Positions 29,201-38,174 of a stretch of DNA of 64,000 nt are shown here, one piece after another. The stretch is from contig ML014112.1 in NCBI GenBank assembly GCA_003615045.1, positions 62,001 through 126,000 of the forward strand. Reading direction: 5' to 3'. Every line of letters begins with the position of its first letter. Within the stretch, counting starts at the first letter, position 1. This DNA comes from Caulochytrium protostelioides. Lineage: Eukaryota > Chytridiomycota > Caulochytriomycetes > Caulochytriales > Caulochytriaceae. The translations under genes and the position numbers were made by a program. Under the pieces are notes generated by a model that saw only the letters and a list, made by a program, of their open reading frames with translations, had not been told where the DNA came from and made no database searches.

Positions 29201-31698
29201 CAAGCCATCTCGTCGTTGCGGCCATCCTCGTCTTCGGCGAGGAACTGGGGACACGCGTCGTCGGCCGCCGCCTCGACGGAAGGTTCGGCCGTTACGGGGG
29301 TGGCGGCGGCGACTAGTCCTGGCGAGAGAGCAAAGACCGATGTGGATGCCGACGCGTGGGCCCCTGCGGGTGCTGGTACCGGCGCCAGTGCAGGTTCGGG
29401 CGCCGTCGACGGGACCGCCGACGCGTCGCCGGCCGACGAAACGAGGAGGCCGTGGTCGCGGAGCAGCAGGAACACATCGACAAAGGCCATGTCGCGCGCC
29501 AGTGACAGCGACGGCATGGCGGGGCCGCGGACACAGGTGCCCGCGAGCGGCGCGCCGGGCGGCAGGCACAGGGTCGCATAGACGAGACGCGCATCCGTAG
29601 GCTCCGGCGCGACGGTCGTGCGGAAACACAGCGAGGACGCGCCGCGGCACGCGGCCAACACCGCATTCTTGGCCTCGTACACGGACATCCAGGGCGAATC
29701 GTCCTCGCTGGCCACAGCGCTTCCCGTCACGTGGCTACCGGCGGCGAGATCACGCCCCGGCGCGACCGTCGCGCCACGCGGCACGGCATTGAGCAGCTGG
29801 TCGATCGCGGGACCGGGCCTCGCGCCATTGCTGTCGTCGCGCGTCGTTTCCTCGGGACTGAACAAGGCGTCGACGGCGGCGATCATGCGGGTCTCGAGCC
29901 GGTTCCAGACATGGAAGGTATCAACGTTGGGGGCGCCGAGGGCGCTGCGCGGGGTGAAGAGAATGAAGCGGCTGCCGAGGCGGCGCGCGCGGCCGCGCGA
30001 CTGGATAAAGGAGCCGAGCGTGAGGACCGCGTCGAAGCGGATGACGAGGCTGCAGGGTGCGACGTCGAGGCCCTCCTCGACGACACTCGTCGCAAACAGG
30101 AGGTTCGTGCGGCCGCGGACGAACTGCGCCGCCTGCGCCTTCTGGGCCGCGATGGACATGCGGGGACCGTGGTGCTTGCCCGCCGAGTGGCCCAGCACGA
30201 TGCCCGGCCGGACGTGGTCGAAGCCCGGCACGCGTTCGCGTCGCGCCACGCTGACGAAGAGAAACAGCAGATACGTCGTGTAGCGCAGCTGGGCGAAGCA
30301 GATGGCCGGCATCGGCGTCGATGCGGACGCCGCACCGGACGCCGTGGGCGACGCGTAATGGGCCGTGATCAGCGCTTGCAAGCACCGCACCTTGTGGGAG
30401 AGTTCCGCGGGCGTCGGGGCCGGCGGCCAGTGGTCGAGGCTGGCGCTGAAGACTGAGGCGCCTGCGGGCGCATCGCCGTAGCTCAGCACCGTATAGTCGG
30501 GGTGCGCGGCGATCGTCTCCACGAGCGCGGCGAGCCGCATGGAGGCGCCGGTGTCCGCGACGCGCAGCCGCTTTGACGGGGATGTCAGGGCGTCGGCCGC
30601 CTCGCGCTTCGCGGTCAGCCAGCGCTCGGAGACGCAGAGCTCCAGGAACCGATCGCCGAACCACGCGCCGAGCTCGGCCGCGATCGCCGCGCCACGGCTG
30701 AGGTCGGTGGCCCACGCCATCGGATCGCTGGCGGCGAGGAGGGCCGCGAGCGGCGAGGCGGGCGGCTCCGCCGGCGCCGCGTCGTACGGCATCAGGAGCT
30801 GCGAGCAGCGGGACGGCGCCTCATTGGGAATGGGGATCGGCACCGGCATCGGCACGTCGTCGCTGCCGCCGCCGCCGCCGACGGCCACCGCGGGCTCCGC
30901 CGCAACACGGCGCAGCGTCGCGAGCCGCAGGCGTTGCTGCGCCGCATAGCGCGGCGACATCACGATGGTCGCGTCGAGGCGGTGCTCGAGCCCGCGCAGC
31001 TCGGCGTCGATGTCACGGGCGCCGCCGGCGAACGGGCTCGCGGTCAGGCCGAGGATGCGGGGCAGCACCGGGGGACTGCCCGCGCCGTCTGCCACGGCAG
31101 CCTCACCGTCGGCGTCCGCCGCCATGCCAAGACGTGCCGGATGGTAATGCTCCGCCATGATGCGGTTGTAGGGATGCCGCTTGCGCGTATGGTGGGCCTC
31201 GTCGAACACGAGCAGCGCAATCTTGGTGATGGCCAGGAGGTCCGCCCCGAGGAGATCCAGCAGGATCTGGGCCGTCATGACGAACACATCGGCATCCGCG
31301 AGGGCCCGACCCCACGTGTCGGCGCTCCACATGTCGCAGTTCATACCGCCGTGGAAGTGGCGGATGCGGAGACCCGGCAGGGTGCGGCGTAGGCAGGCGG
31401 CCTGCTGCTCCACCAGGGCCACCGTGGGGACGAGCATCACGGCGATGGGGACATTGCCGCCGCCGCCATTGCCGATGCCGTGGGTTTCGCGGCCCCCGTG
31501 CGCCGACAGCAGCACATGGTCGATGAGCATCGCGGCGATCAGCGTTTTGCCGCTGCCGGTCTCCATGGCGACAATGACATTGCTGCGCTTGGCCGCCTCG
31601 AACAGCTCGAGCTGATAGTCACGCGGTGGGTCGCCGACGATGCCGAGGAACGGATCGATCGGCCGCGCTGGCGCGGTGGCGATGGACATGGCGGTCAT
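26263..31698 (-). CDS. Dicer (helicase, dimerisation, Platform/PAZ-like, two RNase III domains, dsRBD)
   Basis: The 1,811-residue protein has a full Dicer plan. A DExD/H helicase comes first (METGSGKT at about 43-50, DEAH near 164, LTASP, then the SRGRARR arginine motif near 570). The Dicer dimerisation domain is at about 670-760, and a Platform/PAZ-like region at about 950-1250. RNase IIIa follows (QRLEFLGDAVL near 1290, QLADIVEALIGA near 1385), then RNase IIIb (ERLEFLGDAVL near 1490, LGDLVEALLGA near 1605), and a dsRNA-binding domain at about 1740-1811. All acidic catalytic residues are present in both RNase III domains. It should process long double-stranded RNA into small RNAs for Argonaute. 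Alanine- and aspartate-rich inserts lengthen it. The chosen ATG lies about 26 bases after a TC dinucleotide tract; translation through that tract is unlikely. Confidence 0.95.
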   Translation of the reverse strand: MTAMSIATAPARPIDPFLGIVGDPPRDYQLELFEAAKRSNVIVAMETGSGKTLIAAMLIDHVLLSAHGGRETHGIGNGGGGNVPIAVMLVPTVALVEQQAACLRRTLPGLRIRHFHGGMNCDMWSADTWGRALADADVFVMTAQILLDLLGADLLAITKIALLVFDEAHHTRKRHPYNRIMAEHYHPARLGMAADADGEAAVADGAGSPPVLPRILGLTASPFAGGARDIDAELRGLEHRLDATIVMSPRYAAQQRLRLATLRRVAAEPAVAVGGGGGSDDVPMPVPIPIPNEAPSRCSQLLMPYDAAPAEPPASPLAALLAASDPMAWATDLSRGAAIAAELGAWFGDRFLELCVSERWLTAKREAADALTSPSKRLRVADTGASMRLAALVETIAAHPDYTVLSYGDAPAGASVFSASLDHWPPAPTPAELSHKVRCLQALITAHYASPTASGAASASTPMPAICFAQLRYTTYLLFLFVSVARRERVPGFDHVRPGIVLGHSAGKHHGPRMSIAAQKAQAAQFVRGRTNLLFATSVVEEGLDVAPCSLVIRFDAVLTLGSFIQSRGRARRLGSRFILFTPRSALGAPNVDTFHVWNRLETRMIAAVDALFSPEETTRDDSNGARPGPAIDQLLNAVPRGATVAPGRDLAAGSHVTGSAVASEDDSPWMSVYEAKNAVLAACRGASSLCFRTTVAPEPTDARLVYATLCLPPGAPLAGTCVRGPAMPSLSLARDMAFVDVFLLLRDHGLLVSSAGDASAVPSTAPEPALAPVPAPAGAHASASTSVFALSPGLVAAATPVTAEPSVEAAADDACPQFLAEDEDGRNDEMAWAADPDAGTPGDIVPAPAWLPEDRAPESAPTPGLGMMPTAGLPNVPVVMPYEPPPSLDVATAAAEPRRAPKSPPEPSVRSILRTHEVALRTPSAWMASWSPDRAAALSLCTFVSADADADADADPANAGTSTTPVAIVLVTPTPLPPGVVPMDGATSLVFGAKCALTTDHGVRIDPLGERRFSHDEIAALHAFTHLLLRLFRDPVNNDAYAVLMAPLHPDWRGGGSGSGSGRLPTAASAIDDRMLHATRDYEANRPGGFGFDPCRPARDSSLQSFLEQHHLLQQPLVHDAPALRDVAVLDADYYNRVYMNLRLTPWTAQDPLPRPPAPEDAKKATTTAAALTGPYTFKTFYQNRLGVPASDLDDASPVVVATPMRRLVQRMGVPAAERGDEAFLIAPRAVVLPIPSSMLDSALAMPLIVRSIQHFLLTHEFVAQHHLPPAPLLIQEALTTPNAQLPYDYQRLEFLGDAVLKIHQTLHLFSLSADFSEGWMTRHRSDLESNVALYRNAIRTDLPTYILAASVDARRVMFPRQRDTIECTKTRVAVSGKQLADIVEALIGAVFIGGGVRAAMALMASLLVDMNSQPWEDYHGAVLAGYAAVHAALPPVDADLAWYATWESGLRRLIGRPMTHPALFRDATTHGSAGGIDGTGGAVGCYERLEFLGDAVLGICVSARLFKAYPMKNAHQLSSMRSKIVCNQFLAVLCVSIGLHRLTRLRSESVVRAVALFETQLAAAAAAAKAAAVANDARDDGSCPLYWTRLPSAPSILGDLVEALLGAYFLDVGCDLDAADALLTQLLAPWWPRFHAWQARPHAGSGEDTVVTSPPTQAPAATWESTAPTASTASATSVASATFAARMVPSVSTETSWSSPMAGPTPPATVAARWGIDRGPVTATSVADVTRQASGASDPASVLSRHFARCRALRFVNLATQAPFRCEVRCHERVLGTGTGPSRKMARQIAAQEALLLLPRDTPLCLCAM

Positions 31699-31722
31699 GG
31701 GCCTCGCTCGAACCCGGGGAGC

Positions 31723-31791
<69 letters not shown>

Positions 31792-32350
31792 GAGAGACGA
31801 GAGCAAGACAGGGAGGGAGGCGCAGCCGCCGGCGACGGTCCTGGCGACGACCTGGCGCAGAGCAGGCGGCAGACCTCGCAGAGTATGAATGATCCGGGGG
31901 AGTCCCGATCGCCGGAGCGTCGGAGTCGGGTCTGCGAGCAAGAAAGGCACGTGGCGATGTGGGGTGGCAAGGGGTCGTGTCGCGCGTGGCGTAGCAGGCA
32001 CGCGTGGAGGCGGACAGGAGGGGTCCACTGGGTCCTCGGGGGCGGCTGGCGCCAGGTCCGCCTCGCTTCTCGCCACCGCCCGCGTCGACGTCCTGTGGTT
32101 TCGGAATGACGCCTTCGCCAGGGTCGCCATTGCCATTGCCACTGCCAACGTCGTGGACCGCCACCTCGCGGGTCGGTGGTGGTTCGGCACGCGAAGGTCA
32201 TCCCGTCGGCCGGCCGTCCAAGCCCACGGCCGCCCACGACGTGGCGTTCGGCGTTCAACATCGCACAAAAGATCCCTAGGCAGGCCGTGCGCAGGGGGTA
32301 TGGCGTCCCCGCCACCTCCGACGCGCTGGCGCCGACGCTGGCATCAGGGG

Positions 32351-32382
<32 letters not shown>

Positions 32383-33083
32383 AACGATGGAGTGGCCGTA
32401 GGCTTCCATCGCATGCCATCGTTGGCCAGGGACCACCGGCGCCGATTGCTGCAAGCGATCAATTGGTTGACCAGTCCATCGAGCGGTGATCTAGTCGTTT
32501 CGCTGGATCCATCATGCGGCAACCAGCTTGGCCGTGGCGACCGCCCAGCGCCGGGATCGTGCTCCCCCTTCTCGTGACGGTCGCCGCCGGCGTGCTCGTC
32601 ACGGCCCCCCGTCCGAAGACGCTCCGAAATGATCGCTCTGTTGACAAGGCAATGGCCCAGCCTAGTAGGATCACCGTTGGGGCGGAGATACGCGACCATG
32701 CACATGTCGAGATCGTGCAAGACGATTCAGGCCACGATCCGGACGTCGCAAGCCAGCAGGCAAAACGAAACGAAACGAAACACGCGCTGTGCCCCCTGCT
32801 GTCCGCATCTGGATGGTGTGCCTTCCCGTCGACGTGAGCTTCGTTGAACCTCCGTGCATTCCCCAATGACGGCAGGTGGACTTGGATTCGGTGCACGGAG
32901 GTCCCACCGGACCCTTACAGAGGCTCCCGTCGTGCCTCAATCAATCACCGGCCGAGAGGCCCTGCCGTTCGCTACGCCGTCGACTTCCGCATCTCTTTCG
33001 TGATCATCCCCTCACCGCGCCCCTTCAGGGTCCACGGCCATCGATCAACGTAGGGGCCGACTGGCCTCGCGTTCTGGCGCGAT
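31699..33083. other. Region upstream of Dicer
   Basis: Between the Dicer start and the NOX stop, both on the minus strand, no gene is visible. It holds the GA/TC tract next to the Dicer start and a CGACCA hexamer repeat at about 32352-32385. From about 32700 to 33030 the DNA is less GC-rich. Confidence 0.5.
31725..31788. repeat. GA/TC dinucleotide microsatellite in the Dicer leader
   Basis: About 32 uninterrupted GA units lie on the plus strand, which read as TC on the Dicer sense strand. They end about 26 bases before the Dicer ATG. It may act as a promoter element or pyrimidine-rich 5' UTR. Confidence 0.95.
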
Positions 33084-35744
33084 TCAGAGGGCCCCGACGA
33101 AGCGACACGACCGTCCCGACGGGCTCCGGCACGCGGCGTAGACCCCGTCGACGAGCCGCGGGGGCCCCGAGGCGGCCACGCGGAGGGGCACCCGCACGGT
33201 ATGGGGTCGGCCCCGGCGCTGCACCGTATACTTGCGCAGCCGGGGGGCGTCGTGGTCGCCGTCGGGCAGCGGCAGCGAGGCGCTCGCTGCGGCCGTCGCC
33301 GGCCCCGTGGCAGCAGGGGGCTGAGGCGGCGGGTTGTACCGCATGCCGAGTCGTGCGAGCACGTCGGACAGGTCCAGCGGCGCGTCGACGGGGCCCACGG
33401 TCACGAGGCCCGAGGCGCGGGTACGGCACCACGCGCGGAGATCCACGGGACGATCTAACGCTGGCGATGGCATCGGCGTCGGCGTCGGCGAGGCCGGCGC
33501 GAACGACCGGGGGGACGCCGTCGCCGTCAGAGGCGTCAGCGCGACGGCGGCCGCGTCCCCGTCGGCAAAGGGCGTGACCGCGACTGGCTTCCACACCACG
33601 GCGATCCGCAGGCCGGGAACCGGCGCGTGGCTGCTCACGTGGCTCCGGAACCACGTCGCGTCCTGCGCATCACGGAAGATGCACAGCATCCAGACATCGG
33701 GCCGGGCGTGGCGCCGTCCCTGAACAGCCATGTGGCGCACGCGGTCGAGGGTCTGGCCGCGCCGCACCGCGGCGCGGCTGGCCGGACGGGGGTCTGTTGC
33801 GGTGGCCGTGTGCGTCAGGGGGTCCGCAGCGGTATCCGCAGCGATGTCCACCGCGGTGTCCGTGGCGGCCTTCGCGTCCATAGCCGCGACAGGGCCCCCG
33901 GCAGGGCCCACGGAGAAGCCCGAGGTAGGGCTGTTCCGGGCATCGTCTTTGGCGCGGACATGGCGGGCGGCTTCGTCAATGAGATGTTGATCGTCGTCAT
34001 GGCGCTGGCGCAGGGCATAGTACAGCGCGACCAGGGGCGTGGACCCCATGCCCCCGCTGATCAGCACCGACACCTGGCCCTGGAAGACCATATGGTCCCA
34101 CGTGGTCCCGTACGGCCCGCTGATGCGCATGTCGGGCAGCGGAACGCCGCGGGAAGCCGGAGACCGACCGTCTCCGGCTTTCTCGAGGTCCACGCGATCG
34201 TTCACGACGCCCGCTGGCGCCTCGGCAGAGCCCCTCGGCGGTGTCACGCGGCCAAACGACCCCGTGGCACCATCACCTCGGGCAGGTTGCGTCGTTGCCG
34301 TCTCGGCCGTCGATGCCGCCGCCGTCCCTGCCGGTTCCGCCGGTGTGACTCGCGTCCCTATCGCCGCCGTCGTCGCCGCCGCCGTCTCCGCCGCCACCGC
34401 CACTGCCAGTGGCGGCTCCTCCTGGTAGGATTGGCGGTGGCGACCGCGCTTGGCGGCGCGAAGATGCCGGAGATGGCGCCCGGGGCCGGAAGCGGGCACG
34501 GCCTCGTGGCACCCGGCCGCCCACGCCAGCTGGTAGGTCCACGAGCCGACCATGCGGAAGATGACGGCGAGCCGGTCGCGGTCGAGCGGAATCACCGTAA
34601 AGTCGCGGACCTCATGGGCGCTGATCGCAGGGCAGCACAGGTGGAGGTGCCAGCCCCCGCGGAGGCGCGGCGGCAGGGCCGCGGGCCGTGCGAAGTGGAG
34701 CTCGACGACCCGCGCCGGATGGGCGATGGCGGCGAGGACGGGAGCCGGGGCGGTGCCCCACGCGAGCCGGGCCCGCAGGCCCTGGTCGATGGCCAGCAGC
34801 ACGAGCCCCGGAAGGAGATAAAAGACGAACCGGGGCGATGTGGCGCAGCAGCGGGCCGGCATACCGCCCCTGGCGGCGCAGGCCGCGTCCAGAGGTCGGA
34901 GTCGGTAGTAGCAGAAGGCGCCGTGGAAGGAGAGGACGACCAGGGCGAGCAGGGTGCCGCCGACATGGCAGACGAGCGTGCACCAGCGGTGGCGCAGCAG
35001 CAGCAGGCTCAGGGCGTCGGTGGCCGGATGGCCGCGGTGGGCGCGGTAGAGCGGGACGACGGCGGCGCTGGCGAGCAGGAGCAGCAGGAGCGCGATGTGG
35101 CCGGTGGCGCCGGCGCCGCTGGTGACCGCGTCGCGGGCCGCGGGCGAGCGGGCAGCCATGATGGCATAGTGGCACGCGACGTGAACGGCGGTCCAGACGA
35201 GGACCATGCAGGCGAGCCCCACGTGGACGACAGGCCCGTGGTGCCAGGGCAGATGGTAGGCCAGCCACGGGACATCCCGCCGGAGCCGCGCCACGACGTG
35301 TTTGCAGATGCCGACGAGCAGCAGCGCCGTGTCAAGCGCGATGCAGCGCGCCGCGGCACGGGCGATCGCGAGTAGCAGCGGCTGCCGGGAGGCCGGGTCG
35401 ATGCCCTCCACGCCGCGAGGGCCGTGGCCGCCGGAGCGCACCGCACTGAGAAAGACCACCAGCTGCAGCCCCACGAGGCTGGCCAGCAGGACGAAGCGGC
35501 GCCCCGTGTACCCGTACCACGAGGCCATCGCGTTGAGGGCGGCGAAGGACCGCGCTGACGGCGTCTGACTGTGGCGACGGCTGTATCCCTGGCGGCCGCT
35601 GGAGCCCTGGCTATGGCCCTGGCCGGGCCGCGTCAGCGGCGACCGCGCCGAGGCGCCGAGCTTTGACCCGACCGGCTTCGCGAGCGGCGGCAATGACGGC
35701 AGCGGCCGTGGCGGCCCGGGTCGCCCGCATGGGGTTCCGGACAT
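33084..35744 (-). CDS. NADPH oxidase-like flavocytochrome (NOX A)
   Basis: The 886-residue protein has six membrane spans with two histidine pairs, each 14 residues apart. One pair is in HVGLACMVLVWTAVH (about 176-190) and the other in HVGGTLLALVVLSFH (about 260-275). These hold the two haems of the NOX/ferric reductase family. The FAD domain has VRDFTVIPL near 378, where NOX enzymes carry HPFT, and then VGSWTYQLAW. The NADPH domain has SGPYGTT near 547 and GGMGSTPL near 563. The enzyme should pass electrons from NADPH across a membrane to oxygen or iron. A low-complexity insert of about 150 residues separates the FAD and NADPH domains. The ATG at 35744 gives the longest form; an ATG at 35528 (MASWYGY) matches the paralogue's start better. 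It is divergent from the paralogue at 38175. Confidence 0.87.
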   Translation of the reverse strand: MSGTPCGRPGPPRPLPSLPPLAKPVGSKLGASARSPLTRPGQGHSQGSSGRQGYSRRHSQTPSARSFAALNAMASWYGYTGRRFVLLASLVGLQLVVFLSAVRSGGHGPRGVEGIDPASRQPLLLAIARAAARCIALDTALLLVGICKHVVARLRRDVPWLAYHLPWHHGPVVHVGLACMVLVWTAVHVACHYAIMAARSPAARDAVTSGAGATGHIALLLLLLASAAVVPLYRAHRGHPATDALSLLLLRHRWCTLVCHVGGTLLALVVLSFHGAFCYYRLRPLDAACAARGGMPARCCATSPRFVFYLLPGLVLLAIDQGLRARLAWGTAPAPVLAAIAHPARVVELHFARPAALPPRLRGGWHLHLCCPAISAHEVRDFTVIPLDRDRLAVIFRMVGSWTYQLAWAAGCHEAVPASGPGRHLRHLRAAKRGRHRQSYQEEPPLAVAVAAETAAATTAAIGTRVTPAEPAGTAAASTAETATTQPARGDGATGSFGRVTPPRGSAEAPAGVVNDRVDLEKAGDGRSPASRGVPLPDMRISGPYGTTWDHMVFQGQVSVLISGGMGSTPLVALYYALRQRHDDDQHLIDEAARHVRAKDDARNSPTSGFSVGPAGGPVAAMDAKAATDTAVDIAADTAADPLTHTATATDPRPASRAAVRRGQTLDRVRHMAVQGRRHARPDVWMLCIFRDAQDATWFRSHVSSHAPVPGLRIAVVWKPVAVTPFADGDAAAVALTPLTATASPRSFAPASPTPTPMPSPALDRPVDLRAWCRTRASGLVTVGPVDAPLDLSDVLARLGMRYNPPPQPPAATGPATAAASASLPLPDGDHDAPRLRKYTVQRRGRPHTVRVPLRVAASGPPRLVDGVYAACRSPSGRSCRFVGAL

Positions 35745-38174
35745 GGCGCGATGGCATCCGTCGATGTAATGGCTCCAGTGCTGAATGCGGACGCGGATGC
35801 GACGACGGGATGCGGATGCAGATGCAGACGTCGATGGAGATACAGACCAAGAGGCAGATGCAAGCGGCGGCGGCGCAGATGTTCACGCCCTAACGACGCC
35901 AAGCGGAAAGGTCGCGCGGGCTGTCGGGGCTGACTGTGCGCGAGCTCAGGATCATGAGATCCCGATTGACTGGCGACGTGGATGCTGCAGTGCCCGCGTC
36001 GCAGCGGCGTGCTGTGCTGGCCGGTCCGGTCTGCTCAGTCTGCTCAGTCAGGCAGGCACCTGACGCAGCTGCGGCCTGCCACGTTGTGATCATTCATGTC
36101 GCCCATATCGCTAATGCTGGCCACGATGGTCTGCCAAGGATAGACCTCGCTTGAGGCCACCTGTGGCCAGGGTCCACCCGAGCCCCGGCCAGGATTTGCC
36201 GCCTCGCGGGCGGAACAGGGCTCATGGGTCCCGGTGACGCGGGCCCGAGGCACTCCATGCAGGCGCCCGTCGCGGCCGCGGTGATCCTGGTCGTTGACCT
36301 GGTCTGCCGCGACGACGGCCACGACCGGCCCGGTGCCGCGCCATCCTACCGCATGCGCGCCTCGCCATCCGCCGCTATCGAACGCCCTCCAGCACCATCC
36401 AACGCCGGCATCGCCATCACCGATCGTGCGTTTTTTTTCTCTCTCTGTGTCGTTCTCCCGCTCCTCGCGCCGTGCCCGATACTTGGACCCATGACATGTC
36501 TTGCGCAACGCGCGGCGACGGCGACGGTATCCGTGGGCGGCAGCCGCGGCCCATCGGGAACGGACGTCTTGGCAGCGGCCGTTGAAGCCTGGAACGGCCG
36601 ATCCTCGCGAGAGAAAACCCAGAACGCGTGGCGCAGCATGGCGCCGCGTGGCGCAGCGACCGCGCCACCGCCGTGAGGCCCCCCGATTCGGCTCTCTTTT
36701 TCCCTTGCTCTCCGCCCTGGTGCATGGCCGCTCGTGGGCCGCTCAGACAACCGGACGACGGCGATGACGGCGACGATCTTCGATGCGTGATGGTCGTGCC
36801 TAGCAACCCGATCGCCGCTCCCGGTGCCGGCGTTCGGGACGGCACCGAACCCGCCGCGGCGTCAACGGGCGCGGCGGCGGCGGCGTCATCGGGCGCGGCG
36901 GCGGCGGCGGCGGCGGCAGGTGCACGCGCGCGCGATCAAGCGGGCGTCGAAATCTCCGACGGCGGCGGCGGACGGCCGACGCGTTGCGTTGCGTCCGGCA
37001 CGCCGTGAGATCAGCCGTGATTAGGCCGGCGGCGCCGGGGGCGACCGGTGCACCCGGGTGGCTTGACCCCCGACCCCTCGACCCCGGCAGGCGGCGGCCA
37101 GCAGCCGCGACCGACCCGTGGCCGCGCGTGGCCGGCTCCGGGGCCGTGCGTGCCAGAAGGTCCGCCGCGCAGCGTCGAGGACGCCGAGCGACCCTGGCAA
37201 CACCGAAGGGAAGGCGGGGACGCGCACAAGCACGAGCACGGGTTCCAGAAAGCCCTCGCGAGCAGGCCTCTCCCTGCTGCAGAGCGCGCCTCGCGTGGCT
37301 CGGGAGGGCCGCGGCCCGCGCGTCGGGGATCAGCGTCGCGGGCGTCCTGACGCCATGGATGCCGACGCCCGTGCTGATGCTGATGCTGGTGTTGATGCCG
37401 ACGCTGATGCTGATGCTGATGCTGATGTGGCCGTGGACGCGGCGGTGGATGATCCGCCGCCTCAGACGCCCTGAATTCTGATCACCACCGCGCCGGCGGT
37501 CCCAGGGGGGTCGGGTCGGCGACATCGGCTGCGATGGGGAAGGACGCCGCCAGGCGTGAACGAGACGCCGCCATGCCGTGAGCGTGGCTTCTGCCGTCGC
37601 CCTGCCGCCTGAGCGTCCGCCGATCTGCCTGAGCGTCCGTTCGAGCCCCCAGGGCAGGGGGGGAGGCCAACCACCCAACGGGTCTGCGTGGGCATGATGC
37701 ATCCGCGGCCGCCTCCGCAGCATCCGCGGCACAACATCGTGTGTCAAAATCGCCAGGGCGCTCAGTCGCCTTCGTCGCTGCCGCTGTCGCCGGCGATGCG
37801 CCGTGGGGTTCTCGGCGTCCGTCGCCGGTTCACGGCCTCCGAGCGCGATGTCTATAAAGAAACCGAGCAACGTGTCGGAAGCACCGGCGATCATGAGCAA
37901 CGCCGGAGATGGGAGGACGCACGGGTCGCCACAGTCTGTCCGTGCGGTGCGGCCCGAACGGCTTGGTCGCTGTGTACCGCTGCTCGCGTCGCCATCGCTC
38001 TGGGCTTGACCGTTATCGGACTGCTGCGCCACGCACCTCTGCTGCTGCGCCACCTGCCGCCACCTGCCGCCGATCACGCCGCCTTCGGTTCTAGGGCGAA
38101 AAAGGCTGCGCGTAGGCCACCGGAGCCCCACGCCACGGCAGCTCACGCCGACCACTGATCCCTCACCGCCGATC
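35745..38174. other. Divergent intergenic region between the two NOX genes
   Basis: This 2.4 kb region lies between two outward-reading paralogues and should hold both promoters. It contains a GATGCT-type repeat at 37372-37427 and alanine-codon-like GCG runs at about 36865-36915. One long minus-strand frame crosses it but is arginine-rich and shows no domain. Confidence 0.5.
37372..37427. repeat. GCTGAT hexanucleotide repeat, imperfect
   Basis: About nine copies of a 6-base GCTGAT unit with a few changes lie in the promoter region between the NOX genes. A similar GATGCC repeat is coding in the helicase-less Dicer paralogue (about 22855-22925). Confidence 0.85.

Noticed and set aside
31699-32268. 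Extension of Dicer upstream through the TC tract
   Set aside because: It would encode a long Ser-Leu repeat and unrelated basic sequence. The ATG at 31698 gives a normal Dicer N-terminus.
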